Shown: positions 18,000 to 26,705 of the stretch, piece by piece
Layout of the letters: each line of letters starts with the position of its first letter
Numbering within the stretch: position 1 is the stretch's first letter
Assembly: GCA_913064775.1 (NCBI GenBank)
Contig: CAJYAD010000012.1
Location: 1-64,000, forward strand
Origin: an uncultured Albidovulum sp.
GTDB lineage: Bacteria; Pseudomonadota; Alphaproteobacteria; Rhodobacterales; Rhodobacteraceae
Reading direction: 5' to 3'
Length of the DNA: 64,000 bases
The notes under the pieces: model-generated
Databases searched by the model: none
Told to the model about the DNA's origin: nothing
Seen by the model: only the letters and a program-made list of their open reading frames with translations
Program-made: the position numbers and the translations under genes

Positions 18000-18920
18000 C
18001 TAGCGGCGGGGGCGCCCGATCGCGGCGGTGGCGGCGCCCAGCACGATCAGCCCCGCGGCCACGACGATGCCCCAGCGCATCGGCGTGACCCCGCCGGCGA
18101 TCAGCAGCAGGGTCGAGGCCAGCGGCGTCAGATAGGACAGCACCCCCAACAGCGCCATATGCCCGTGCTTGGTCGCGTGATCCCAGGCCAGGAAGGCCAC
18201 GCCGACGGGACCCAGACCCAACAGCACCACCGCCCCCCATTGCGCCGGGCTGGGCGGCAAGGTCGGCTCCAGCAGCAGATGCACCGCGCCCCCGGCCAGC
18301 GCGACCAGCCCGCAAACCCCGCCGATCATGCCGCTGGGAAGCGCCCGAAAGCGGCGATTGGCGACCGAATAGACCGACCAGACCAGCGCGCAACCCGCCG
18401 CCGCCGCATATCCCGCCCCATATCCCGCCCAGCCCCCCGGCGCGGCGGCCGGAAGGGTGGCGCCGCCCCCCGGCCCCAGCACCACGAATACCGTGCCGGC
18501 AAAGCCCAATCCCGCGCCGGCAAGGTGCCGGGGCGCAAAGCCCTGCCCCGCCACCCCCGCCGACAGCAGCACGATCAAGAGCGGCCAGAGATAGGCGATC
18601 AGGCTGGCCTGCGCCGCCGGCGCCAGACTGAGCGCGGTGAAGTAGAGCGCGTGATAGGCAAAGATGCCGACAAAGGCGAAGGCCCAGGCGACGGGCGGCT
18701 GGCGCCAGCTGCGAAAGCCCGCCGCGCCGTGGCGCAGCACCAGCGCGCCATTGGCCAGAAAAGCCACCCCGAAGCTGAGCGACAATAGCTCGAACGGCGG
18801 CAACGGCGCCGCGCGGCGGGTCAGCAGCGCCAGCGCCGACCAGCAGGCGATGGCGATGATGCCGATGGCCGTCGCCCGTGCTGTGGCGCCAGGGCTGGCG
18901 GTGTCGGAAAAGGAAGTCAT
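18000..18920 (-). CDS. EamA/DMT-family transporter
   Basis: A 306-residue integral membrane protein with about ten hydrophobic helices arranged as two EamA repeats, typical of drug/metabolite exporters. The second repeat ends LLGLGPVGVAFLAWDHATKHGHMALLGVLSYLTPLASTLLLI, a well-kept EamA stretch. The substrate is unknown; relatives export amino acids or related metabolites. The AraC-type regulator lies 97 bases upstream on the same strand and may control or be cotranscribed with it. Confidence 0.88.
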   Translation of the reverse strand: MTSFSDTASPGATARATAIGIIAIACWSALALLTRRAAPLPPFELLSLSFGVAFLANGALVLRHGAAGFRSWRQPPVAWAFAFVGIFAYHALYFTALSLAPAAQASLIAYLWPLLIVLLSAGVAGQGFAPRHLAGAGLGFAGTVFVVLGPGGGATLPAAAPGGWAGYGAGYAAAAGCALVWSVYSVANRRFRALPSGMIGGVCGLVALAGGAVHLLLEPTLPPSPAQWGAVVLLGLGPVGVAFLAWDHATKHGHMALLGVLSYLTPLASTLLLIAGGVTPMRWGIVVAAGLIVLGAATAAIGRPRR

Positions 18921-19017
18921 CTGGGCGCCCCCGGCTGTGTCCTGGGGCGCGACGATAGCCGGGCGGCGGCATTCGGTCTTTGGCCCGGCCTGCCAAAATC
19001 TGTACCGATCCTGCCGA

Positions 19018-19770
19018 TCAGCGCTGTTGGCGGCGATAAGCTGCAGGGGTGACGCCCAACTGCCGCTTCAGCGCCCGGGTCAGCGCGCTTTGATCGGCAT
19101 GTCCCGTCAGATGCGCGATCTCGGCGATGGACAGCGGCGTGCGGGCCAGCAGATCCAGCGCCCGCTCGGCCCGCCGCCGGGCCAGATAGCCATGCGGAGC
19201 ACAGCCCAGACCGGCGCGAAACAGCCGGTGCAGGACGCGCTCGCTGGTACCGGCGGCGCGGGCGATCTGCGCCACGCCAAGGGGGGCGCCTAGATGGGCC
19301 TCGATATGCGCCCGCGCCCGGGCAAGCGCGCCAGTGGGGGCGCCCGAGGGCACCTCGGGCCTCCCCGGCGCGGCGGTGGCGATCAGCAGCGCGACCCAGG
19401 CGGCGGGATCCGGCAAGCGCAGGTCGCGAAAGCCCGCAGCATAGGCGATCAGCTGGTCGAGCGCCGGCGTCAACGGAAAGAACACGGTCTGCGCCAGCTG
19501 GTCGAGCGCGCCGGTGCCGGGGTGCGGGCGCGGCTCTCGGGGAAGGTCGAGGATCAGGAAGTCATGCGCGCCGCGGGCCTCGAACGCATGCGGAGCCCCG
19601 GCGGGGATGAAGGCCGCGCGCTGGCGGCCCAGCAGGCCCTCGCGGCCATCGATGTCGATCCGCATCTCGCCCGTGCGCGGCAGCACGATCTGGTGGAACG
19701 GATGCCGGTGCCGGGCGGTACCGGCACCGTAGCGGCGGGTTTCGAGACGGGGCAAGGGCGCGTGCATCAT
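19018..19770 (-). CDS. AraC-family transcriptional regulator
   Basis: A 250-residue regulator. The N-terminal ~80 residues form a small cupin ligand-binding domain (HRHPFHQIVLPRTGEMRIDIDGRE...FIPAGAPHAFEA). The C-terminal ~100 residues contain two helix-turn-helices (LGVAQIARAAGTSERVLHRLF and LSIAEIAHLTGHADQSALTRALKRQLGVTPAAYRR). Two ATGs are adjacent (19770 and 19767). The EamA exporter is just downstream and the liv operon ends just upstream. Confidence 0.9.
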   Translation of the reverse strand: MMHAPLPRLETRRYGAGTARHRHPFHQIVLPRTGEMRIDIDGREGLLGRQRAAFIPAGAPHAFEARGAHDFLILDLPREPRPHPGTGALDQLAQTVFFPLTPALDQLIAYAAGFRDLRLPDPAAWVALLIATAAPGRPEVPSGAPTGALARARAHIEAHLGAPLGVAQIARAAGTSERVLHRLFRAGLGCAPHGYLARRRAERALDLLARTPLSIAEIAHLTGHADQSALTRALKRQLGVTPAAYRRQQR

Positions 19771-19811
19771 GGCCGGATCTGGCCACCCTGCCCCGCCGCC
19801 GTCAAGGGTGC

Positions 19812-20528
19812 CTAGCCTTCGGCGCCCACGCCGAAATAGGCCCGGCGCACCGCATCGCTGCTTTCCAGCTCGGCCCGCGTGCCGGAAACCGCCATCTTGC
19901 CGTGGTCCATCAGATAGCCCCGGTCGGCCAGTTCCAGAAAGGCGATGTTCTGCTCGGCGATCAGCAACGAGGTGCCGCCGCCGATCACGCCCTTCAGAGT
20001 CTCGATCACCTGGCTGACGAACACCGGCGCCAACCCGGACGACGGCTCGTCCATGAAGATCATCTCGGCCCCCGACATCAGTGCCTTGGCCAGCCCAAGC
20101 ATCTTGCGCTGCCCGCCCGACAAGGAGCCCGCCGCATGGCGCCGCTTCGGGGCCAGGGCCGGGAACATCTCGTACATCGCCTCGGCCCGGGTGCGCGCCT
20201 CGGCGTTCGAGGACCCATAGGCGCCAAGACGCAGGTTTTCCGCGATCGACAGCGTCGGGAACACGCCGAGTTCGGACATATAGGCCATGCCGCGGCGGAT
20301 GCGCGCGTCGGGGCCAAGGCCGGTGACGTCCTCTCCGGCCAGCCGGATCGTGCCGCCGCGGCAGGGCTGCAGCCCCACCAACGTGCGCAGCAGCGTGGTC
20401 TTGCCCGCCCCGTTCACGCCCAGCAGCAGCACTGTCTCGCCCTTGTTGACCACCATGTCGCAGCCCCAAAGCACCTGCACGGCGCCATAGCCTGCCTCGA
20501 CCTTGTCGACTTCCAGCAAAGCGCTCAT
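19812..20528 (-). CDS. livF: branched-chain amino acid-type ABC transporter ATP-binding protein LivF
   Basis: A 238-residue ATPase of the HAAT (LIV) family. Walker A is GVNGAGKTT, the signature is LSGGQRKML and Walker B is IFMDEPSSGLAP, the last typical of LivF. It is the final gene of livK-livH-livM-livG-livF (minus strand) and overlaps livG by four bases. Together they form an importer for branched-chain amino acids, amides or related compounds; the true substrate cannot be read from the sequence. Confidence 0.93.
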   Translation of the reverse strand: MSALLEVDKVEAGYGAVQVLWGCDMVVNKGETVLLLGVNGAGKTTLLRTLVGLQPCRGGTIRLAGEDVTGLGPDARIRRGMAYMSELGVFPTLSIAENLRLGAYGSSNAEARTRAEAMYEMFPALAPKRRHAAGSLSGGQRKMLGLAKALMSGAEMIFMDEPSSGLAPVFVSQVIETLKGVIGGGTSLLIAEQNIAFLELADRGYLMDHGKMAVSGTRAELESSDAVRRAYFGVGAEG

Positions 20529-21235
20529 GCGGCACCTCCGAAAAAGGCTGTGACCACTTCGGGGTCGTGCGAGGCGTCTTCAAGGCTGCCCTCGAAGATG
20601 ATCTTTCCCGCCGACAGCACGATCACGCGCGAGGTCAGCTTGTTGAGGAATTCCATCAGATGTTCGACCACGATCATCGAAATCCCCCGCGCCGCGATCC
20701 GCTTCAGCAGATCCGCGATCCCCGTCAGCTCTGCCGGGTTCAGCCCGGCGCCGATCTCGTCGACCAGCAGCAGCTTCGGCCCGGTGGCCAGCGCCCGGCC
20801 CAGATCCAGCATCTTCTGCTGGTTCGCGGTCAGCGACGCGGCGGGCGTGGCCTCCATCCCCGTCAGGCCGATGTCGTCGAGGATCGCCGGAATATCGGCG
20901 TTATGGCCGCTGAAATGCGCCGCCACCTCGATGTTTTCGCGCACCGACATCGAGATGAAGCATTTCGGCACCTGAAACGAGCGATTGATCCCCAGCTTCA
21001 CCCGCGCATGCGGGGTGAGGCGCTGGATCTCGGCGCCGTCGAAGCGGATGCTGCCGGCCTCGGGCTGATGCACGCCCGAGATCAGGTTGATGACCGAGGT
21101 CTTGCCCGATCCGTTGGGCCCGACGAGGCCCAGGATCTCTCCGGGTTTCAGTTCGAAGTTCACGTCCGAAAGGACCTGCAACCCCCCGAAGCTTTTGGCG
21201 ACATTGGTGAGGGTCAGGATCGGTTCAGAAGACAT
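20525..21235 (-). CDS. livG: branched-chain amino acid-type ABC transporter ATP-binding protein LivG
   Basis: A 236-residue ATPase, partner of LivF. Walker A is GPNGSGKTS and Walker B is LLLVDEIGAGLNPAE, the characteristic LivG form. The signature region reads LTANQQKMLDLGRAL instead of the usual LSGGQQR, that is, the Gly-Gly of the C-loop is replaced. It overlaps livM by 11 bases and livF by four. Confidence 0.92.
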   Translation of the reverse strand: MSSEPILTLTNVAKSFGGLQVLSDVNFELKPGEILGLVGPNGSGKTSVINLISGVHQPEAGSIRFDGAEIQRLTPHARVKLGINRSFQVPKCFISMSVRENIEVAAHFSGHNADIPAILDDIGLTGMEATPAASLTANQQKMLDLGRALATGPKLLLVDEIGAGLNPAELTGIADLLKRIAARGISMIVVEHLMEFLNKLTSRVIVLSAGKIIFEGSLEDASHDPEVVTAFFGGAA

Positions 21236-22157
21236 TGATGCCCCTCCGCGTCAGCAGCGACAGGATGCCCTCGGGCAGGAACATCACCAGCCCGACGATC
21301 AGCACGCCGTAGATCAGCTGGAAATATTGCGGCTCGGAAATCCCGATGGCGTTGTAAAGCGCGTAGAGCAGCCCCGCGCCGATGATCGGCCCCAGCACCG
21401 TGCCGACGCCGCCGAACAGCGCGAAGACGATGGCGAAGACCGAGATTTCCAGCGTGAAGACCGCATCGGGGTAGAAGACCGACAGGTTCCAGGCGTAAAG
21501 CGCCCCCGCCAGCCCCGCGACCGCCGCCGAGGTCAGCCAGGCCAGAAGGCGCATGCGCACCACCGGGATCGCCGACATTTCGGCACTGACCGGATCGTCG
21601 GCCATCGCCTTCAGCCCCTGCCCGAAGCGCGAGCGCCGGAAGAAGGTGGCGATCAGCGTGACCACGACCACCAGCACCACCATTGCGGCGTAGCTGGCGG
21701 TGGGGTTGTAGACCTCGTCGATCTTCACGCCGTAGGGGCCGCCGGTGATGTCCTGCAGATTGGGGTTGCCGATCACGATGAACAGGATCTGCGAGGCCGC
21801 AAGGTTGGCGATCGAGAAATACGCCCCCGACAGCCGCAAAAGCGGCCCCAGCACCAGCGCCACGATCATCGAGGCGATGGGCCCGGCGGCGATCGCCAGC
21901 CCGATCGGCAGGTGCAGCTTCATCACCAGCAGCGCCGTCGCATAGGCGCCGGTGCCGAAGAAGCCGACATAGCCGAAGGGCAGATAGCCGGTGAAGCCGT
22001 AAAGCAGGTTCAGCCCCTGCGACAGGACGATGTAGGTCATCATCATGAACAAGAGCGAGCTGTTGTTGTAGACGTTCGGCGCGAGGCTGAAGACCAGCGC
22101 CAGCACGGCGGCGGTGATCAGCCCGGCGCGGGCGCGTTTGAACCACGATTCACGCAT
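21225..22157 (-). CDS. livM: branched-chain amino acid-type ABC transporter permease LivM
   Basis: A 310-residue inner-membrane permease with about nine hydrophobic segments and the LivM hallmark GLNLLYGFTGYLPFGYVGFFGTGAY near residue 50. It pairs with LivH to form the transport channel. Overlaps on both sides (livH by eight bases, livG by 11) support one transcript. Confidence 0.93.
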   Translation of the reverse strand: MRESWFKRARAGLITAAVLALVFSLAPNVYNNSSLLFMMMTYIVLSQGLNLLYGFTGYLPFGYVGFFGTGAYATALLVMKLHLPIGLAIAAGPIASMIVALVLGPLLRLSGAYFSIANLAASQILFIVIGNPNLQDITGGPYGVKIDEVYNPTASYAAMVVLVVVVTLIATFFRRSRFGQGLKAMADDPVSAEMSAIPVVRMRLLAWLTSAAVAGLAGALYAWNLSVFYPDAVFTLEISVFAIVFALFGGVGTVLGPIIGAGLLYALYNAIGISEPQYFQLIYGVLIVGLVMFLPEGILSLLTRRGINVF

Positions 22158-23034
22158 GGCGCACCGCCTTTCCGAACAGACCCTGCGGACGCACCAGCAC
22201 GATCACCACCAGCAGCACATAGGGCACCAGATCCGACCACGAGGCATAGAAGGTCTGCATCAGCATCGACCCCACCCCGAACACCAGCCCGCCAAACAGC
22301 GTGCCGACCGGGTTGCCGAGCGAGCCGATGATCAGGATCGCGAAGGAGGTCGTGGTCAGGCTGTTGCCGATCCCCGGCCCGACAGAGCCTTGCAGATAGG
22401 GCACGAACACCCCCGCCGCGCCCGCCAGCGCCAGACCGATTATGAAGGCGATGGCGGAAACCTTGTCGACAGAGATGCCGGTGGCATAGGCCTCATCCCG
22501 GTTGGCCATGATCGCGCGGGTGGCAAAGCCCAGCCGGGTGCGCGTCAGGTACAGCCACAGCCCCAGGATCGCCAGAACCGAGACACCGGCGGCGACCCAC
22601 CAGCTGTCGGGGAAGGCCTGGCCCAGCACCGAGATCGTGCCGCCGCCCAGCGCTTCATCGGGCAGGCTGCGCTGATCGGGGCCGAACCCCAGCGAGATGA
22701 TCGCGTCGATGATCTGCGCCAGACCGAAGAACAGGATGAATGACAGCATCTCGGGATCGCGCGAGCGCTGCAGCCCCGGCACCACCGCGTAATACAGCGG
22801 GAAGCCGATCACCACCGCGCCCAAAGCCGCCAGCGGCAGCCCCCAAAGCGGGTTCAGCCCCAGCGAATGCGACACCCAATAGGCGCCGAAGCCGCCGAGG
22901 ATGACAAACTCGCCATGGGCGAGGTTGATGATCCGCATCACTCCGAAGATCAGGTTCAACCCGACCGCGACGAGACCGAAGAATATGCCATAGAGGACAC
23001 CCCCCACGATCGCATATTCCAACAGCGCTTGCAT
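22150..23034 (-). CDS. livH: branched-chain amino acid-type ABC transporter permease LivH
   Basis: A 294-residue permease with the LivH hallmark GLNLIFGVMRIINLAHGEFVILGGFGAYWV near residue 27 and about eight membrane segments. It follows livK after a 70-base gap carrying a stem-loop. Confidence 0.93.
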   Translation of the reverse strand: MQALLEYAIVGGVLYGIFFGLVAVGLNLIFGVMRIINLAHGEFVILGGFGAYWVSHSLGLNPLWGLPLAALGAVVIGFPLYYAVVPGLQRSRDPEMLSFILFFGLAQIIDAIISLGFGPDQRSLPDEALGGGTISVLGQAFPDSWWVAAGVSVLAILGLWLYLTRTRLGFATRAIMANRDEAYATGISVDKVSAIAFIIGLALAGAAGVFVPYLQGSVGPGIGNSLTTTSFAILIIGSLGNPVGTLFGGLVFGVGSMLMQTFYASWSDLVPYVLLVVIVLVRPQGLFGKAVRHA

Positions 23035-23054
23035 TGGCGCCTCCCTGTGAAAGA

Positions 23055-23082
23055 GGGCGGCCCGAAACGCGTCGGGCCGCCC
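23055..23082 (-). terminator. stem-loop after livK
   Basis: GGGCGGCCCGA (23055-23065) and TCGGGCCGCCC (23072-23082) form an 11-bp perfect stem with a 6-base loop between livK and livH. There is no T-run, so it more likely protects the livK message and lowers read-through than terminates fully. Confidence 0.6.
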
Positions 23083-23104
23083 TTGTCTTGTGGATGATCA
23101 GGAT

Positions 23105-24349
23105 TTAGCCAGCCGGCGAGGGGTAGATCGCGTTGCCGGTTTTGTGGCTGTCGGGATAGACGACGACGGTCTTCAGGCTGCCATCCTTCTGCGGCTGGAA
23201 CTGCGCGATCGGCAGGCGCTGGCCGAGCTGCGCGCCGGTGGGCGACAGCTTGTAGGCGCCGACCACCGTGGTGATCTTGCCCGACATATCCAGCAGTGCC
23301 TGATGCATGCCAAGCTGGGTGAACTTGGGCGAGGTGCCCATCGCCTTCGCCATCAGGATGCCCGCGTTGTAGCCGCCGGCGTTGACGAAGTTCGGCTCGG
23401 CGCCCTTGTGGGTCTTGCCCCAGGCCGTCACGAACTGATCGGTGTTCATCCCGAGGTTCACCTTCTCGTACTTGATCATCGGCGGGGCCGGGTACGAATA
23501 GGTGTATTTCAGCGCGTCAGCACCGACGTTCTTCTCCATCAGCTGCTTGAACTGGCCCGGGAAGATCGTGAACACGAACGGGAAGTGCAGCCCCGAGGAT
23601 TTCAGCGACTTCAGGAAGGCCACGTCATTGGGCAGGTAGCCCAGTTCGATCAGCGCCTGCGGATGCGCGGCGGCGGCCGAATGCAGCAGCACGGTATAGT
23701 TGCGCTCGCCCGTGGGCACCGCGTGATCGAAGACCGGGGTGACGCCGATCTTCTTGAACTCGGCCTTCAGCGTGTCGGCCTGCGAGCCGTCGAAATCGTT
23801 CGAGCCGTAGATGATGCCGATCTTCTTGATGTGCTCTTGCTCAAGGAACTTCGCCAGCGGCATCGGCCAGACCGCCGAGGACGGGATCGAGACGTCGGCC
23901 AGATAGTCGGTCTTTTCCTTGAAGAAGCCTGCCGACGAGCCGGTCGGATCGATCAGCAGCATCTTGTGCTCTTTGGCCAGCGGGATCGCGACCGAGGTCA
24001 GCACCGAACCGAAGTCCGACACCACCAGATCCACTTTGTCCTGGGTGATCAGCTGGTTGTAAAGCGTGGTTGCCGTCGAGGTCGAGCTTTGGTCGTCATA
24101 GGCGACGATCTTGACCGGGATCTTCTTGTTGAAGGCCTTCACGTAGACGCCGCCCTCGGCGTTCACGCGTTTGGCCCAGAACTGCAGCCCCTTGTACTGC
24201 GCCTGCGAGGCGACGGCGAAGTTACCCGATCCGGCGTAGAGCGTGCCGATCTTGATGACGCTGGGCGCGCTGGCGGCGCTGGCGGCGCCGGCCGCGGTCA
24301 GCGCGGCTGCAGCCATGGCCACCGCGAGTCGGAATTGCTTCAGTTTCAT
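23105..24349 (-). CDS. livK: ABC transporter substrate-binding protein LivK-like
   Basis: A 414-residue periplasmic protein of the leucine/amide-binding family. A Sec signal peptide (Lys at 2 and 4, then an Ala-rich core) ends near AASA at residue 26. The mature chain starts with IKIGTLYAGSGNFAVASQ. The segment EQEHIKKIGIIYGSNDFDGSQADTLKAEF matches the second-domain core of this fold. The start at 24349 is supported by GGGAGGAATATCC. It is the first gene of the five-gene operon. The ligand is unknown; amino acids, amides, urea or aromatic acids are all bound by relatives. Confidence 0.9.
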   Translation of the reverse strand: MKLKQFRLAVAMAAAALTAAGAASAASAPSVIKIGTLYAGSGNFAVASQAQYKGLQFWAKRVNAEGGVYVKAFNKKIPVKIVAYDDQSSTSTATTLYNQLITQDKVDLVVSDFGSVLTSVAIPLAKEHKMLLIDPTGSSAGFFKEKTDYLADVSIPSSAVWPMPLAKFLEQEHIKKIGIIYGSNDFDGSQADTLKAEFKKIGVTPVFDHAVPTGERNYTVLLHSAAAAHPQALIELGYLPNDVAFLKSLKSSGLHFPFVFTIFPGQFKQLMEKNVGADALKYTYSYPAPPMIKYEKVNLGMNTDQFVTAWGKTHKGAEPNFVNAGGYNAGILMAKAMGTSPKFTQLGMHQALLDMSGKITTVVGAYKLSPTGAQLGQRLPIAQFQPQKDGSLKTVVVYPDSHKTGNAIYPSPAG

Positions 24350-25012
24350 GGATATTCCTCCCATTCCCCCGCCTGAATACAGCCTGACAGCGCAGTCCGA
24401 CGGCGGATCATTGCGGATGCAGTTGTGCGGCGAAGTCATAGGGCACGTTCCAGTTCCATAACGAGCGGCGCGTCGCTCAACACTGCTCATAAATTCGTGA
24501 TGCTCCGCGAGCGGATGAGCCGGATCGAACATGGATTTCGGGATGCGGCCATGCAGGGATCGGGGCAAAACCAAGGCCGATGTCACGACATCGTGTCGCG
24601 GCAACTTCCTTGCGCGGCGGTCGCCGGGAAGACTCTGCCTGTTATTCGTGCATTCAGGCAACAACGCCGCATGAGCCGCGCCGGAATCACTGATTTCTCT
24701 TGGTCAGGGCTTGCGCCGAGGCCCAAGGCACAGGCTGGCGGCCAAAGTGATTCGTTCACGCCTTGCGCGGCAATCCTGCGCGCTTGCTGCCCGTCACGAT
24801 CCGGCAGCGGAGGTTGGAAATCGATAATTTTCCGCCACTTGCGGAAAACACCCGGCCCGCGGCGGCGCGGGACAGCGAAAGTGCCCGGGCAAAGACGGGG
24901 ATCAGCTTCGCGATCCGCCAAGGCACGGGCGCGGGTCAGCCATCGCCTGCGACGCCACCGATGCAGGGCGGCCCGTCCCCCGGACGGGCCTGCCGCAAAC
25001 GGCCCCGCAGGA
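24350..25012. other. 660-base gap without a supported gene
   Basis: The gap separates the 5' end of livK from the 3' end of phyR (both on the minus strand). The open frames inside show no domain and no consistent codon usage. Structures seen are a perfect inverted repeat TTTTCCGC/GCGGAAAA (24828-24848) and a hairpin near the phyR stop (24970-24990). The livK promoter should be in the left part, but no clear -35/-10 pair was found. Confidence 0.5.
24970..24990 (-). terminator. hairpin downstream of phyR
   Basis: GGCCCGTCC and GGACGGGCC form a perfect 9-bp stem with a 3-base loop, 22 bases after the phyR stop codon. No T-run follows on the minus strand, so termination strength is uncertain. 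Confidence 0.45.
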
Positions 25013-25828
25013 TCAAGCCGCGAGGGTTTCAGTCGACGAGAAGAACATCGCCTGACTGACAGCGGACCAGATCTGCTCTTCCGAATAGGGCTTTGAGATC
25101 AGGAAGGCCGGCTCGGGGCGCTCGCCGGTCAGCAGCCGCTCGGGGAAGGCGGTGATGAAGACGATCGGCAGATCGGGGAATTGCGCGAGGATGTCGTTGA
25201 CCGCGTCGATGCCCGAGGAATTGTCGGCCAGCTGAATATCGGCCAGCACCAGATCGGGGCGCTGAGAGGTTGCCATCTGCACCGCCTCGACCCGGGTGCG
25301 GGCGTTGCCGGTGACGGTATGGCCCATGTTCTCGACGATGCCCGAAATATCCATGGCGATGATCGGCTCGTCCTCGATCACCAGCACCTTGCCGGACAGC
25401 GCACCTTCCATCTCTCGCAGGGCGATCTCGACCAGCTCCGCGGCCTCCTCGGAGCTGACCTGCATGATCTTGCCGACCTCGTTGATCGAGAAGCCCTCGA
25501 CCGAACGCAGCAAAAGCGCTTCGCGGGTGTTGGCGGTCAGGGCCTCCATGCGCTTCTGCGCGCGGCCCGCCACCCTGCTGTCGGGCTGTTCGGACATCAT
25601 GCCGCCGGCGCTGGCCCAGACCGCGTGGAAGGCGCGAAACAGGCCGACCCGCGGCGAATAATCCGAAAGCGCTGAACGATCCGCCAGGATGGCCTCCAGC
25701 GTTGCTGCGGCATAGCGGTCGCCCGCGTCCTGGTTGCCGGTCAGCGCGCGTGCATAGCGGCGCAGATAGGGAAGATTTGCCGCCACACCCGCCGCCAGAT
25801 CCTCTTGCGCGTCTGAACTCATATTCAT
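25013..25828 (-). CDS. phyR: general stress response anti-anti-sigma regulator PhyR
   Basis: A 271-residue protein with the diagnostic two-part PhyR build. Residues about 10-135 form a sigma-factor-like domain (YLRRYARALTGNQDAGDRYA... and EALLLRSVEGFSINEVGKIMQVSSEEAAELVEIALREME). Residues about 145-265 form a receiver domain with the acidic pocket EDEP, phospho-Asp in LVLADIQLAD, and the conserved Lys in LISKPY. Once phosphorylated, PhyR binds NepR and frees the sigma factor EcfG. It is divergent from nepR-ecfG, with an EcfG-type promoter for phyR at 25881-25856. Confidence 0.96.
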   Translation of the reverse strand: MNMSSDAQEDLAAGVAANLPYLRRYARALTGNQDAGDRYAAATLEAILADRSALSDYSPRVGLFRAFHAVWASAGGMMSEQPDSRVAGRAQKRMEALTANTREALLLRSVEGFSINEVGKIMQVSSEEAAELVEIALREMEGALSGKVLVIEDEPIIAMDISGIVENMGHTVTGNARTRVEAVQMATSQRPDLVLADIQLADNSSGIDAVNDILAQFPDLPIVFITAFPERLLTGERPEPAFLISKPYSEEQIWSAVSQAMFFSSTETLAA

Positions 25829-25849
25829 GTCTCCGCTTGCGATTTACCG

Positions 25850-25874
25850 GGAACCAACGCGGTTGGTCTGCGTT
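25850..25874 (+). promoter_or_regulatory. EcfG-type promoter for nepR-ecfG
   Basis: GGAAC (25850-25854), 16 bases, CGTT (25871-25874): an exact match to the alphaproteobacterial general stress sigma consensus GGAAC-N16/17-CGTT. Transcription should start near 25881. That makes ATG 25882 leaderless and favours ATG 25924 as the nepR start. Confidence 0.85.
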
Positions 25875-25881
25875 GGGTTCC
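25856..25881 (-). promoter_or_regulatory. EcfG-type promoter for phyR, overlapping the nepR promoter
   Basis: On the minus strand GGAAC (25881-25877), 17 bases, CGTT (25859-25856). It occupies nearly the same DNA as the plus-strand promoter, since the sequence is close to a palindrome. The phyR start codon lies 28 bases beyond the -10 element. Confidence 0.82.
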
Positions 25882-25923
25882 ATGATTAGATACGATCAAA
25901 CGGGCGAAAGTGTAGAGCGGGAA

Positions 25924-26082
25924 ATGGCAAAGAGCACGGTATCGGAGAACACGCGGACGAATTTGCGCCGGCAGATCGATGAGAATTTGCGGCGCGCCTA
26001 TCAGGAAGAACTGGAACGCGAAGTTCCCGATAAGTTCCGTGAGCTTCTGGATCAGCTGCGCGGCAAGGAGACCTCGAAATGA
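25924..26082 (+). CDS. nepR: anti-sigma factor NepR
   Basis: A 52-residue NepR with the family core LRRQIDENLRRAYQEELEREVPDKFRELLDQLR, two helices that clamp the sigma factor EcfG and, under stress, the sigma-like domain of PhyR. An in-frame ATG at 25882 would give 66 residues, but it sits at the predicted transcription start, so 25924 is preferred. The stop overlaps the ecfG start (ATGA), ensuring coupled synthesis. Confidence 0.9.
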   Translation: MAKSTVSENTRTNLRRQIDENLRRAYQEELEREVPDKFRELLDQLRGKETSK

Positions 26083-26705
26083 CCAGCCACCACCCCCGGT
26101 CGCGGCCCGGATCGCGATACGCGCCGCCGCAGGTGGCCGCGGATGGTAGCGTCGAGGATCCGCGCACCGCACTCACCAGCCATCTGCAGTCGCTGCGGGC
26201 TTTCGCCATCAGCCTGACGCGCGACGCCACCTCTGCCGACGATCTGGTGCAGGACACGATCGTCAAGGCCTGGACCAATCTCGACAAGTTCCAGCCCGGA
26301 ACCAACCTGAAGGCCTGGCTGTTCACCATCCTGCGCAACACCTTCTATTCCGACCGCCGCAAGAACCGCCGCGAGGTGCAGGACAGCGACGGCGTGCATG
26401 CCGCGGGGCTGGTCGAGAAACCCGCCCATGACGGGCGCCTCGCCTTCTCGGAATTCACCCGCGCCTTCGAGAAGCTCAGCCCCGAACACCGCGAAGTGCT
26501 GGTGCTGGTCGGCGCAGAAGGCTTTTCCTATGAGGAGGCGGCGCAGACGATGGGCGTGGCCAAGGGCACGGTCAAAAGCCGCGCCAACCGCGCCCGCGCC
26601 CGTCTGGCCGAGCTGATGGGCATGGCCGAGGGCGAGGAAGTGCTGTCCGCAACCGGGGCCGAGACGCTTGCGGTTCTGGGACGCGCCGCGGTTCCGGCCG
26701 CCTGA
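26079..26705 (+). CDS. ecfG: ECF sigma factor EcfG (general stress response)
   Basis: A 208-residue ECF15-type sigma factor. After an ~30-residue variable N-terminus comes region 2 (LRAFAISLTRDATSADDLVQDTIVKAWTNLDKFQPGTNLKAWLFTILRNTFYSDRRK), a linker, and region 4 (LSPEHREVLVLVGAEGFSYEEAAQTMGVAKGTVKSRANRARARLAEL). A ~25-residue Ala-rich tail follows. It should direct RNA polymerase to GGAAC-N16/17-nGTT promoters, of which several lie within the next 7 kb. It overlaps nepR by four bases and the kinase gene by one. Confidence 0.96.
   Translation: MTSHHPRSRPGSRYAPPQVAADGSVEDPRTALTSHLQSLRAFAISLTRDATSADDLVQDTIVKAWTNLDKFQPGTNLKAWLFTILRNTFYSDRRKNRREVQDSDGVHAAGLVEKPAHDGRLAFSEFTRAFEKLSPEHREVLVLVGAEGFSYEEAAQTMGVAKGTVKSRANRARARLAELMGMAEGEEVLSATGAETLAVLGRAAVPAA

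Noticed and set aside
24583-24921. A 112-codon minus-strand frame in the gap between livK and phyR.
   Set aside because: No ribosome site, no domain, and composition unlike the neighbouring genes.
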